Of a DNA stretch of 64,000 bases, positions 24,864 through 37,093 are shown one piece after another. Origin of the DNA: Hyparrhenia diplandra. Lineage: Eukaryota > Streptophyta > Magnoliopsida > Poales > Poaceae. Where the stretch lies: positions 558,001-622,000 of the forward strand of contig JADLZK010007647.1 in the NCBI GenBank assembly GCA_015847255.1, in the 5' to 3' direction. Within the stretch, counting starts at the first letter, position 1. Every line of letters starts with the position of its first letter. The position numbers and the translations under genes were made by a program. Under the pieces are notes generated by a model. That model was not told the origin of the DNA and made no database searches. It saw only the letters and a program-made list of their open reading frames with translations.

Positions 24864-25216
24864 TGGTCATGAATAAAAACAATATGCAATGCTCCAGCGT
24901 ATTTGAGAAAAAAATCACGAATAAAATTGAATAATGACAATGTCTCAACGTTCTTTTACTGATGGGTAGGGCCCCTTGGGCCACCGTGACAGATCACGCT
25001 ATGAGCAGCCGGCTAGGCCGCCTGCACGACCCACATATCAATGCACAATGTACCCCCTTCTCTGAACTTCCCAAACAAAAGCATGCATGAAAGCCATGTG
25101 TTGGGGTTGGAATCAATCTGTAAATTGCAGTTGAGGATATTCTTCGAATCAAAAAAAAAAACAGTGACAAAAGCTAAGGTACAGCTTTCCGCCAATAGAC
25201 ATTGGGTGTTTTCACA
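24864..25216. other. Region without a recognised gene
   Basis: Plain intergenic-looking sequence between LINE-2 and the F-box fragment. I see no repeat, RNA gene or conserved frame in it. Confidence 0.5.
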
Positions 25217-25640
25217 TCAACAGCAATAATGGTCGTCTCTATCTCTACTAGATGGCTTCAGGAACAAACCACCTCTCCTCCCACTACCCGGTTTCTGATG
25301 AATATGTGTACACTTGAAGCCCACACTAGTGCTGATCTTCCTGGTTGAGGGACAAATCAAGAACAAATGGTAATGCGGTGACACGATGGGATCATACACG
25401 AGGCATTGGGTTTCACAAAAGCCATACTTGCTCGCCCGCAGCGGAAGCGGTAGCCGTGACCACTGCCTCGTCCCAGGATTAACAACATAGTCGTGGTCAT
25501 TATCGCCTGAGGTTGAGGTGTCTTGGCACAGCAAGAGGCCATTGCAGTGGTCCATGACTTCACACAGAACCCAAGCCCCAGGATGAACTCCAAGTCGCTG
25601 GCGATGGAACGTCCCGTCGCATTAATAACAATAATTTCAC
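25217..25640 (-). pseudogene. F-box protein C-terminal fragment
   Basis: The minus-strand frame ending at 25217 reads VMDHCNGLLLCQD, YVVNPGTRQWSRLPLP and LVYDPIVSPHYHLFL, typical of the associated domain of the large grass F-box family, which supplies substrate-recognition subunits of SCF ubiquitin ligases. The same frame extends upstream to about 25640 (FHRQRLGVHPGAWVL), beyond the ATG at 25555. The N-terminal F-box motif is missing, because sequence of module C begins there. The frame stops after about 140 codons, shorter than the usual 350-450 residues. It is a truncated gene fragment, not a working gene. Confidence 0.72.
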
Positions 25641-28150
25641 TCGTTTTGGTTAATAACAACACTCAAAATTGAAACATTGAACTAGCTACTGAGATCAAAG
25701 GAACTATCTAGCTAGACTAATGAAATAAGCACTATAAAAAATTTCTGGCTAACATTTCGGGACAATTGCTTCATCCAGTGGTCCTTCCAAAAGCCTATGC
25801 ACGAATAATCCCCAATCTGCCATGGGATTTATTTTAATTCATTTCATCCAGGCTTTTAAATTGGCGAGTTGTGATCGCGCGCCCTAGCCCTAACCAAGCC
25901 CAGCCCATGCCTAGCTCAAGTATTTTTGTTGGTCCATAGCATGCGTGCATATCATTTGATGCCCAGTCCGCTGTTCTGCCATTTCAGGATGAATTGGTGT
26001 CTACCCAGGGCCTGGCCTCTGTCAACAGGATGCAAAGGCAATCAGTCTCTTTTTGTGGCGGCTTCATCTCACAGTTTCATGGTGTAGATCTCTTTATCCG
26101 TGTTCACCTTCACGCTGACAACGATAAAGTTGTTAGTGAACATGGGTATAACGTTATCTTTAATTCATCGATGCCACCCATTCACATGAGGCGCCGATGG
26201 TGATCAAAGCACACTACACTACCATTGGTCAAATAATCAGTGATGAGAAGCAAGAGGGTAGAGCTATGTACTAGTTTGGAACCACTAGAGTGGGATGGGA
26301 TGTTCGGGTGCAATGCAAACTGGTAGAGGAGGACAAGGGCACTCCGTTTTATATATGCTCCTGATGAGGATCAGGGTGGTTATATATATAGTGATTTCAG
26401 AACCGGCCTACGGCCAGTGGCAAATGATATTAAAGGACAGTAGACCTGCAAATGAAATTAAGTGCAAATGTAAACTAAATTAGTTGTTCAATCAAAGAAA
26501 TTAAGAAAATTGAATACTACTCTATGTATAGGGCTAATGCTAACAATGTATATTTTTTGGACTGAGGGAGCCTTATATTTCAGTGGCTGTCGTATATTTT
26601 TTGGACTTGAGTTCTCATCTAGTTAGGTCCTAGCTAGTACTTTTGTGTTGCACGTTTAGTCCCCTAAACATCTATTGAGCACTCGCTTAGTTCCCGATAT
26701 ATTTAAATTGTGCATATACCACCCTTAAGATGGCACAAATTCTCAACCCCTGGTTTCCGTATTTGAAAAATAAAATACACACTTAGCTCCCTAAACATGT
26801 ACAACTAACCTCAGCTAGGCCAGCGACCGATGGATGGGACAACCCTCGCTAGCATACCTTTTATCAAAAAAAAAAAAAACTTTCCAATAACACTAATGTT
26901 GCCGTTCTCCTATCACATCTAGGCCCCATCAGCTGTCGCACATAATTTCTCAAATAAAAACAAGCTTGTAAATATTTTGTTACAGAAAAGGCATTAAATA
27001 TCGGAACAACCCATGCTAACCTACTCCTGAACGGTACCTGCTCACTTGCTCCAGCGACATGGATCTCCAAACTGTAAAACCACAAGTACACTCACTTGGA
27101 CATCGGCGGTATGCGTCCCAGTTAGGGGGATTGAATTGCCCAAAGATCCATCCATGGGGGAACCCCAGCCACCATCCGCCAATAGGAGCGGCCGCGAGGA
27201 TGGGGATGGGAGAGGGTGCCAGGGCCTGGTGAAGAAGTAGGTGCCACACTCATCCGGCTTGAGGTCCTGGTTTCTGGTGAGGTTTCTATGTTTGAGCTAA
27301 CACATATTTCTTGATACCTGATACGTCCCATAACAAACTAGGATGACCAATTTCCAATCCTTTTTACAGGAAACTCCCATTAACCTATCGATTTTAAGGG
27401 AAGTCACGACATACCATACCATTCAACTTACCTTGACCACTGGGTCTCCTCATTATATATATACAACTGCTAATCGATAGGTGTGGGGCAGCCTAGAATT
27501 TATTTCACAATAGAAATGTGAATGTAGAATTTATTTATTGTATAGAGGTGTTGGGCACTCTTGAGGACCAGAACCGCAACCTGACCAAAATAGTTCTTGC
27601 GTGCTCTGTGCTGCAACTGATGACATATAAATTCTGGAAGAGCATGTACAATACAGATCTCCTATACAGATGCAGAGAGAGAAAGATACCACATCATCCA
27701 TGAGCTCAATCTACAACAGAAAATTATTTCATTATAGGAGTTAACAAATACAAATTTACAGAAGAGGTAGTAATAGGCTTCTTTGATTCTTTCTATCTCA
27801 CCATGACCTGTGGCATCATGATATTCTACTTTTCATTTTTTTCCTCATGGATGCCAAATCCCAGTTACTTGCATTGGTCGGTACGTACTTAGAGTTGATT
27901 TGACATAGATGCCATTGCTGAGATCCCCATGCTCAGAAGTTGAGATAGAAAAAAGGTTGAATCTGCATAGTGACAAATCCTTGGCAATATTCAAGTCGGC
28001 ATAGTGACAAATAATTCATGAAACCAGCAGAAAGGTTGAATCAAATGGATGTCACTGTTCCGTTGGCATTGACTTCCTTTCACAAAGCCATTAATGTTCG
28101 ACAGCTGAGTCAAGCTGAATCCTCAAAGCGAGGCACAGCCTAGCCCAAGA
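25630..28150. repeat. Module C, copy 1
   Basis: Aligns with 58920-62640 over about 2.5 kb. Shared blocks include AATAACAACACTCAAAAT, GGAACTATCTAGCTAGA, TTTTATATATGCTCCTGATG, GTTGCACGTTTAGTCCCC and AGGTGTGGGGCAG. A conserved reading frame is described separately. Remnants of a Stowaway-like end (GGACTGAGGGAG) occur near 26561. The edges are approximate. Confidence 0.72.
25994..26203 (+). pseudogene. Unrecognised C-terminal exon-like frame, copy in module C1
   Basis: The frame reads through to a stop at 26203 and ends in SSMPPIHMRRRW. Its partner in C3 (about 59250-59465) ends in SSMPPIHMRHQW at the same stop. The two differ by one in-frame codon and by many third-position changes (for example GCT/GCC, TAT/TAC, CCA/CCG), the pattern expected if the sequence once coded for protein. 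A single-base indel breaks the C3 copy further upstream. In C1 the open frame extends upstream of the ATG, so the ATG is not a trustworthy start and this may be a 3' exon. I do not recognise the family. Confidence 0.45.
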
Positions 28151-28162
28151 TCTCTCTAGTGA

Positions 28163-28225
28163 TTTTTTTTTTTTAACTAGGGGATTAGTCCCCATTTCCA
28201 TTACCAATGAACCCGAAGACATCAG
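28163..28225 (-). mobile_element. Poly-T-headed retrotransposon tail
   Basis: Twelve T residues followed by AACTAGGGGATTAGTCCCC at the C1/B2 junction. It looks like the 3' end of a truncated retroelement on the minus strand, different from the LINE-1/2 terminus. There is no clear TSD. Confidence 0.35.
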
Positions 28226-28277
28226 ACTTTTAAGAGTGATCCAGAAAGAAAAACAAGAGATGAACGATGAGATATAC

Positions 28278-28335
28278 TTTTTTTTTTTAGATAATGGGCC
28301 AAATTATTTCCAGCCTCTACCATCCTTGAAAATGG
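28278..28335 (-). mobile_element. LINE 3'-tail fragment in module B2
   Basis: Poly-T then AGATAATGGGCCAAATTATT and CCAGCCTCTACC. Orthologous in position to the B1 fragment at 13776. Confidence 0.6.
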
Positions 28336-29239
28336 TAAGATAGATGACAAGAATGGGGTGTGATTACAAGATAGCCAAGGCAGGATTGACAGGAAGAACC
28401 AATACTCTGCAGTGTCGGTGTCCTGGCATGATGGGACTCTATACTTCATCCATATCACTGTCTGCTGGTTTGGCAGGGACGGGGAGCAGGAGGACTGTTA
28501 TGAAGAATCTATCCATTCCATCACCCAGTGTATTGGGATGAATCTACTCTGTTCTTCATCCAAGTTGGTGTCCACTGGTTTCGCAGAAGGGCTGGAAGCA
28601 GGTCTCCATATGTCGTAGTATTACGTATGAAGAACGTCGGCCACATGGATTCCTCAAAAAAAAAAAAAATCGGTCATACAGTTGGTCTGTCCGATCATAC
28701 TGAACACACAGAAGCATTTGAATTGTGGTGGTTTTTGTTCTAGTTCCCATTGACCGCTACCAAGCTGGAAACAATGGTGCCCGCGCCCCAGCCTGTGTCC
28801 CACGGTCCCACCGTGTGTGCACACTTACGATTTGGAGTGGCCTTCTTGACCACATGCCACTACACTCCCGCTCGTAGTGACATCAAAGCCTCGACAGGCT
28901 GCCTTCTTGACCACACGCCACTACACTTACGATTACGAGAATTGTGGTGGTTTCTGTTCTCGTTAGCAATGACAGGCTGCCTTAGGTGGTAGTGTCAGCG
29001 CTCATTCAGGTATTGCCGTGGATGTTGCCGGGGGATTACCTATTCCTGATCCCTCTCACGCTCAGCAATGCTAATTTCTAATCCTGGACAGAAAACTATC
29101 CATGCAACCACTTGTAGGTATTATATGTATTATCATGCAATTCAGGTATTGCTATATATATAGAGAGGGAAGAGAGAGCGCCTGTAGCTCCAAATGTCCT
29201 CAGCTCAAGAGTTTCCAAAGTTTTGGTTCTTTACTAATA

Positions 29240-32200
29240 CTAGTGGCAATGCACGTGCTACGCACGTGTCAATGAAAAAATTCATAAAGGCAAGTTTTTC
29301 GCTCTAGGCATAAACCTTTCAAATATTTTCAAGATCAGCCAGAGTTTAACTTAATAATGCCTTACTAATAGTGAATGACCAATTGTGTCATGTTATATTT
29401 CACAATCTAATTTCATGTATCAGCTAATCTGAAAGGACAACCACAGTAAAACTCTACCGTTAACTACTTAACATAGTGAGGGTATATATATACATTCTAT
29501 CAGAGATATTATCCAGTTCAGGAGGTAGAATGTTTTGCTTTACATTGTTGAAAAATAAATAGCAATGTCCAGGCTGGGCATTGGAATCAAGTTGCTTCTT
29601 TTCTTAGAAGCCGCCCTCGTTCTGTTCATTCATCTAGTAAATCAAATCACTGATTGCTCCTAGCTTTCCCTGCAAACATCATACCAACACTGAACAGAGG
29701 ATAACAACTATTAAAAAACATCTTAAAAAGTCACAATAATCCTAACAATATATATGCTCAATTATTCAAGGCATTGTAACATGTACCTCCAACGATATTC
29801 TGCATAGCCAATTAATTATATCGCCCCTAAGACCTTTTGAAACTTCAGCACATATAATCCATGGAACCCTGCTGCCAAATCTGATAAAGAATGAACTAAT
29901 CTATCATGCACGCCACACAAACAAATCAATTCAATGGCGACATCAACTGATGCCATACTTGGAGGTGGTTAAGCTATATCCTTTTAGCATTATGTCTAAA
30001 GTTATTCATGACACAATTTGATGATTGCCTTAGATAAATATAAAATACAATATATTATTCTGCTCCATAAGGAATAAATAACAAACAAATTTCTATGAGG
30101 AAGACAATTTCGCAAAATCTATGCATGGGTACACTACTTCAAACCGTGCATAATGTTAAAGTAAACAAGCAAAGAATGAATATAACCATTTTCTATCAAA
30201 AACAAAAACAAGGCAAATCATATCTAGTTGATAGCAGAATATTTGAATATACTCAATTAGTATGAAAGGGGTGCATACATAAACAATAAATTAGATTAGA
30301 TAGCAAAGACCTGAATATTGCATCCCTAAGCATAGAAATAGCATTTCAAAACTCAAATTAAAAGCACGCCAGATAATCCTGAATAATCTAGAGCAACAAA
30401 AGCTATTGTGGTATCATAAGTCACAAGTCATAAGTGTTAAAAAAAAAAGACCCTAAAACAAAGTTGAAAGTTGGTTAAGTACCTAATAGGTCAATAAAAT
30501 TTATTTTTTAACCAATAGATTTGAATCCTCATGAGCAGGACCATCCGCAGTTTAACAATTTGAATCCAGCGTTATTGATATTTTTTTGATTAAACCTCAC
30601 CATCTTTGGCTATGTCAGTTGTGCATTATTCTTGTTTGATTTGAACAGGATGATATGAATATAGAATCCTAACCATGGAATACATGCCAGTAAGACGCAC
30701 CTTAGTTTGATATATGAACTGCTAAGGCTTCAACCTACCTATACATAGAAGCCACAACCCTTGGTTTTTCCAGAAAGCAGCACCATATGTTTAGTGTTAA
30801 TAAATGAGACAACAAGGTATTGTAAAGCTTAAGAATTTGAATCAAAGACATTATTCATATTTTTCAGTAATGCTTACCATATTTAGCTAGCTGCATTTTT
30901 TTCTTGTTTTCACTGAGACACACCTTAGTTGATATATGAATTGCTAAGAGTTCAGCTTACCTCCACATAGAGTCCACGACCCTTGTTTTTTTGCCTACAA
31001 ATCACAGCATATTTAGATAACAAAGGTAATGTAAGGCTGACTCACAGCTCACCTCATCACATGCTTGTAATAATGTCCAAAAAATAGAAACCATCTTGTA
31101 ATACAAGTTATCATTTGGAAGGGAATCAGTTTTGTTGTGATTCCAGTAACATTTAAAAGCTGCCAAGGAATGCTCTCTATTTCATCAAGCAGATCATATC
31201 AATACAGTCGTAAAATATGTATCACTTGCAAGGAACCAATGAACCTTCCTTTAAGAAAAAAAAATAAACATTTCTAATTTTAGAGATATTGTCCACAGTA
31301 CATTTCTTAAATGCAACTGAATGTACACATGAATTTCTAGATTCTACCAAAGATAGTGATAGTAAACGACTAAACATATCTACATTACATTTTTATTTTT
31401 TTCGACAATATTATATTAGATATTGTAATACAAAAAGTTTCTCTATTTTATTTGACATAAGAGGACAACCTTGCACCAATCGGGCACAGCATAGCAGCAT
31501 CGCCACGCTCCGGTGCACATACTTGGCCCCATGCATCGACCTTTGCATGAGAAAACAGAATTGATACAAAGAAAACATTGGGAAGTGAATTGTTCCTACA
31601 AACCAGATTAAACATACCAAATTAAAGTTAGCACAATTAACAAAAAATGATTCTCTAAAGTGTGTAATCTGCCTATATTACAAAAGAAAAATATTTATTT
31701 GATCGAGCTTGTTTGATGGGGATCTGCAATATTTAAGTGTGTATATAATGTTCCCTACATCCAAAAAAAAAAAAAAGCTTTGTGGCAATTATTATAACTA
31801 AAGAGGCAACGATTGCAATGTAAATTGTAGTGGCCAATAGGCAATTATATCACCATTGAGACCTTTTTAAAACTTTAGCATTAGCATATATAATCCACGG
31901 AATCCTCTGCTGCCAGATCAGATATAGAATGAACTAATCCATCGTGCTTGCCACAACATTGATTCATTTGATACTGAAATTGGAGACAAGAATCCTGCTT
32001 TTGGTGATGAATTTAAAGTGTGCACTCACAGTGACTAATTTTATTGGGAAATTAGGCATGGATGTCAAATGTTAGTTGCAAGGGAATAATGCAAATGCGA
32101 AATAGATTGAGATCTCATCTCTCTGCTACAGAGGTTAAGTGAGATTGCAGAGACAGGAATACAAACTGACTCCGCCAAGAAGTCTGTCCATGACCTCGTT

Positions 32201-33266
32201 GTAGAATTCAGATCAATTCATATTGCAAGCATCCAATTAAGAGCGCCTAGGGCCATGGCCATTTTGGCCCTGATTGCAACTATACCAAGGTTGCGAAGTA
32301 AATTACACAAGTCGAAAGGACATATTTCACATAGAAATTGATTTTCAGTACCAATAAAAACCAAAAATAAAAGAGGATGGATTAATCACCTCTCGCCTTG
32401 TTTATCTCCTTGTGGAAGGTGATGTCCTCCTCCTCTTGTATCATCGCGAGATGTCCATCTTTAGTGGTCTCCGTCTCCTGGTTCATGCATATAGGAAGGC
32501 AAACGAACCTCTCAAATCAAATAAGGCGGGGACGGCACATGCACATGTGCCGGAGCCGAGGGTTCTCTTTGTCTGGTCTCTACTTACCATCCGCTTCGTC
32601 TCCATGCCCGTATCGTCCCGCACCGCCGCCATGCTGCTCGGTTCGATCCAGGCGGCGGCAAAGCGAGGGAGCGAGGGGCGGTGTAGATCTGCAGGGGACA
32701 GAAGGAAGGGGTCGCGTACATGTGACGTGAGGTAAAAGAAACCTCTGTTTGACGGGGCTCCTTAACGCCTCCGCCGCGCTACTGCTGCTGCGTCCGCCTC
32801 GTCCCCCGCTCGTCAGTAGCGAGACCGTCGCCCGGCGTGGAGTTCCTCACCGCAGCCTTCGCTGCGTCGGCGACAGTGCCGTGCCTCCTTCACGTCACGC
32901 GACGGTCTTGCCAGCCTCGTCTCCGATCGCCAGCACGCACGTCAAGGCCACGACGGTTATGGGCCTCGAGGCGCACCCGACGCCCGGATAAGCGCCGCCA
33001 TCACAGAAACGACGAGCAGTCGCGCGGGGGGTTGGCGACATGCCTTGCGCCGTATCGGGTGCTTCCCGACGTTTCGGAGGCGCTATTGCTGCCCGGTTCA
33101 CGCCATCCGTCGGAGGATTCAATTGAAGTGTGAATTGGAGCGAGACACTCTGTAGCCTAAGGTCGGTCCCTATCTAATGACCGTTGGATGCAAAATCTAG
33201 ATAGATCGTGACGGACGAGATCGAGGCACGTGGCATCTAATTCCTTGGCTCTTTTTATAGTATAGA
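29240..33266 (-). mobile_element. Helitron-1 (non-autonomous, 4.0 kb)
   Basis: Read on the minus strand it begins TCTATACTATAAAA (33266-33253), close to the grass Helitron 5' consensus TCTMTAYTAMYHNW. It ends in a GC hairpin (ACACGTGCGTAGCACGTGC) followed by CACTAG at 29240, the CTRR end. It sits between A and T with no TSD. B1 (CTTGTATTAATTAGAAC) and B3 (ACTTATATTAATTACAAC) show the uninterrupted site. No RepHel helicase is visible, so it moved with enzyme supplied in trans. The interior has a GC-rich exon-like block near its 5' end and two pairs of diverged direct repeats (29750-29950 with 31820-31970; 30660-30790 with 30900-31000). Confidence 0.92.
32390..32632 (-). pseudogene. Captured gene fragment in Helitron-1: predicted exons 1 and 2
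   Basis: Inside the Helitron, minus strand. A GC-rich leader (about 33130-32633) ends at an ATG (32632-32630) that opens 15 codons, MAAVRDDTGMETKRM. A perfect-looking splice donor GTAAGT follows directly (32587-32582). Downstream an acceptor ATGAACCAG is followed by an 88-base in-phase segment (32477-32390) with no stop (ETETTKDGHLAMIQEEED, then ITFHKEINKAR). This ends at a GTGATT donor. The layout matches a captured promoter, 5'UTR and first exons of a host gene. I do not recognise the protein. Further exons are not clear, and it may be only a chance arrangement. Confidence 0.45.
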
Positions 33267-33760
33267 TTAATTAGAACTGGTCCTATATCAACATCGATCA
33301 ATACTTTTTTATCGCCTCCATTTAACTTAGGGTCCTTTTCTTTAACCATCTGTTGTTGCAGTACATGCATGTGTACTCGATCGTCCAATCCCAATAATGT
33401 AATTTTTTTATTTTTCTGTGTATCGTTAATCCATAACTGTCTCAACATCTACATCTTCTATATAAGGAACCAAGACAAAGCTTACTTGTGTACATGGATG
33501 TCATTTGTTCCAGCGCAACAAGTGAAAAATAAAAAGATAACATGCCATAAATTTGGCTTTTGTAATGAGAACCCTATGTAGATAGTGTTCTTGAAAAACC
33601 AATGGATTATGAAAAAGCACGCTGCCTAGCAGTGCTTGTTCTTGTGAAACCAATGTTTTGGGTTTGTCTCGCCATTCACATACAGAGATGTCGCAGCCAT
33701 GCTTTGCTTGGGTAGTTTCGCTATTAGAAACTTGTTTTAGCCTCTTTGCAGTCACGTGCC

Positions 33761-34039
33761 TCTTTCCACCCACACCCCCACGTGCACGAAATCCATAACC
33801 TCTGGAGGGAGGGAGGGAGGAAGGGGGGGGGGGTGTGGATGGAAAAAAGAGAGGGGGCGCGCCGCACGCACGCAAAAGGGTACGAATGGTGGAGAGCGCA
33901 TGCGAGCAGAGCAATGGAGATTATCAAGGAAAAAAGGGAAGGAGTGGAGAGGTCAGAAGGGGAAAGGAGTGGAGCAGCGCGCATGCTTTGTGGGCGGGCC
34001 ATGACGGGCAGGCGCGTCTGATTGGGTTATGACGCTCTA
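33761..34039. other. Purine-rich, G-tract region without a gene
   Basis: Contains GGAGGGAGGGAGGGAGG followed by a run of nine or more G at about 33797-33838, then a purine-rich stretch to about 33980. Several overlapping open frames on both strands (for example 33501-33914 minus) come from this skewed composition and are not supported as genes. Confidence 0.5.
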
Positions 34040-35400
34040 ACCAGAGCATTACCATTTGTTTTTTTAGATAACGGAACATTACTGTTTGATATAATGTGGA
34101 TTCAAATATCTTCAAATAAACGGCCACACCAGTAAGCTGGATTCGATATGATAAAAAACATGTAACTGACATGACACAATTTTTCTCGCCACCACACTCA
34201 ATTAATCAAACGAGCAGGTTTGTCATTATGTGCGTAGCCAACCAGGAACACAGCGAGGAGGAGGCAATATCCAAGCGAGCATCGCGGCAAATCTGTCAAA
34301 CACGAAACTGTTTCTTACCCGCCAATAATCCGTGAACCCAGCAGGAAGCTTGAATCAAATAGATGTCACAGGTCCGTCGGCAGTGACTTCCTTTCACAGG
34401 CTTGGTGAAATGAAACTGCACTCCTGACCAACTGGGAATTGTGTAACCCCTGTTTTTATCTTGTTGCATATTGCTCAGTACCTGGTACTTCCCCCGCCTA
34501 AACATTTATAGGACCAAATTTCCCATTTTATTACTGAAAACCCCCGTTAGCTTCATCCCATTGTTTGTAGCATTGAGATCTACCTTGACCGATTGTCACC
34601 TTATATATACAACTCCGGACTCAGTTATGAAGAAACTAGGCAAGACCAGTACACTGGATAATATAAGTGTCAGACCCTGACATATAGCAGAGTTCCATGT
34701 GCGTGTAACAAGTATATATGATGCAGAGCACTTCAGGCCACAGACAACTGCAATTGGACGGAGCGACCTTGTGCAAAACAATATAGGAAAATAAAAAACA
34801 TCTGTTGAGAACTCACCTAGTTCCCGATACATTTAAATATCCATGACTAGGATTTACCTCCATCAATATGGCACAAATTCTCAAGCTGGTTTCTGTATTT
34901 TTGAAATACCAACTTAGCTCCCTAAATCTGTACAACTATACCACAGCTAGGCCATCATACTATTCTTTGGATCTCACCGTGGACAGTGCCATCATGCTAT
35001 CTCGTGGATGCCAAATCCCAGTTACTTGGTTGGTACGTAGCTAGATTTAATTTGACAAGGATGCCCTTATTGAGATCCCAGTGCTCAAAAGTTCTATGAG
35101 ACGTACATGATCATTAACACACCATTGCTTCTCTGTTCTTTATTTATTCTAAATCTACATGCTGCTTTAAATGGACCGTATAAACAAACAGATGCATTTG
35201 TTAAAATGTAGTTTAAAATATCTTCAATTAAATGCCCACCAGTAAGTTGGGTTCGACACGATGAAAAACAACTTGTGACTGAGATGACACTTTTTTTTTT
35301 TGCGAGCGCACTCAACGAGCATGGTTTTCATTATGTGGGTGGGTAAGCTGGAACACAGCGCAAGCTACATCTTACAACATGAATGAGTAATAAAAAAAAT
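34040..35400. repeat. Module C, rearranged partial copy
   Basis: 34040-34680 matches the end of module C3 (61820-62600; shared GGCAATATCCAAGC and ACCAGTACACTGGATAATATAA). 34800-35330 matches earlier C3 sequence (60470-61950; shared CTAGTTCCCGATACATTTAAAT and GTTCGACAC). The order end-then-start is what a tandem array of C units would give. Confidence 0.6.
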
Positions 35401-36359
35401 CTCGAAAAAGCAGCGAGGATCAGAAGGCACTAAGCACCTCACCTATCTTAATTAAGATACAATGAAATTACATTACAGAAATATACCATGTAATATCTAT
35501 GTCATCTTACAGTAGGTGCGCTTTACTCCTCCTGTTTCCCTTCAAAAAAAAATATCTATGTCATCTTACAACTGTCATGGAAAACGACAGATCACGTACA
35601 AAATGCCAAGTTCAAGAACATCTTTACTGTACCCTAACAAAAATGTAAGCTTAGTTTGTTTCTCACAAAATGATATAAATACTATGCTGAACATGTATGG
35701 AATTTTTATCCAAAATTATATCTTACTGTATTCGTCCTGTGATCAATTTGTTTGGTGTGTCACGTTACATCAGCAGTTAGTTTGGTTTGTCAAGTTACAT
35801 GGTGGAAAATTTTGACCACTTAAATGTTACATTAGATTTCTAGTACCTAAGTTTGGTCAAGAAGAAGCAGCTTGGTTTTAAGAAGAAAAAGGCGTCGTTC
35901 TAATCCGGGTCAAATACTGCAGATCCAGATTGAAGGCATGGTAGAAATTATGGTACGTAGTCACACAAAAGGTCCTTGATACACCGCCTTCATTTAGACG
36001 TTCACCCATCAACCTAGAATATACTCTTATTTCATTATGCCTTCCTTAAAACGAACATTGTGTTTGTTGGCTAATCCTGATGGGCTAGGCTAGGCTATGT
36101 GCCGACCAGGGTGTCACGAGGCCAATTGCGGACCACCAAATATTTGGCAGTTTCCACTTTCCATATGCAATGGTGCCAGGAATTGGAGGTGTGCGGCACA
36201 CCTTGAATGTCCATGCTGGTGCACGTACAAGGACAATCATCAGGTAGTAGCCTTGGCCTAATACTTCTTCTCTCCCTCTCATGGCGACTTGATAGGCACC
36301 AATGACCAGCTGGCCAAGCTGAACCTAGCTCAAACGCACGGGCCATCTATCCAAACTGG
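35401..36359. other. Region without a recognised gene
   Basis: AT-rich sequence. ATATCTATGTCATCTTACA occurs twice, 60 bases apart (about 35492 and 35552), a short direct repeat. The rest, up to the start of module A copy 2, shows no feature I can support. Confidence 0.4.
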
Positions 36360-37093
36360 AACGGCACAAAGGAGTACTCCTGGCAGGTGGATAGCCTATT
36401 CCTGATACCTCACATACCCAGCAAAATGCTGATGTTGTATCCAATAAAGAAAGCAATACATCGATCGACAAGAAGGTGTATATCACCATCCAGTTCTAGC
36501 ATGTTATATAGAGAGAGCTCTGGGAGATCTAAGTATGCTCCTCAGTCTCAAGTTGTTGATTCTTTAAGTTATTCAATAAATCTTTATTTCATCCATTTTA
36601 ATGAGCACATGGCTAGTGGTCAGTTCCATTCTCTTTAACACACACCTCTACTGTTTCCGCCACATGGGTACTAGCTAGTCCTTGACAAAAAATTTACCCA
36701 AATGCTGCAGGTTGCATCAGCAGGTTGTAATGTCAATTGACACAGAACATGTCCATTACAGAAGGGGCAAATACTACTATCACGGTTTACAGTGCATTAT
36801 AGACACCACATTCAAACATATATAACATACGCGAATCTGATTTTTAGAAGATAAACATGCATTCGCGCGTTGGTTTAAAAGGAGAATTTGTGGCGTCTTC
36901 ACATGGGCATAGCAGTGATCCATCACGCTTAGCATCAGACAGTTTGGAGGTTGTCCTCTTCTTCAACTGTGTTGTTGAGTTGTTGCGTCATGCCACACAT
37001 TTACTTTTCCATTATTAATTTCCTAGTTTATGGTCTCTGAGTGGGTTGTAAACTTGATTAGTTTCATGCCATTTGCACCTCGGCTGGTGTTCC

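Larger units (their letters stand above)
28240..33760. repeat. Module B, copy 2 (interrupted by Helitron-1)
   Basis: Aligns with B1 and B3 on both sides of the Helitron. The left part runs to TTCTTTACTAATA at 29239. The right part resumes TTAATTAGAACTGGTCC at 33267 and continues to GCTATTAGAAACTTGTTTTAG near 33720. The core anchor is near 29038. Within 28780-29000 the CTACACTCCCGCTCGTAGTG block is partly duplicated. Confidence 0.72.

Noticed and set aside
33501..33914. 137-codon minus-strand frame
   Set aside because: Spans module B sequence and a purine-rich tract; the part in module B is not open in B1 or B3.
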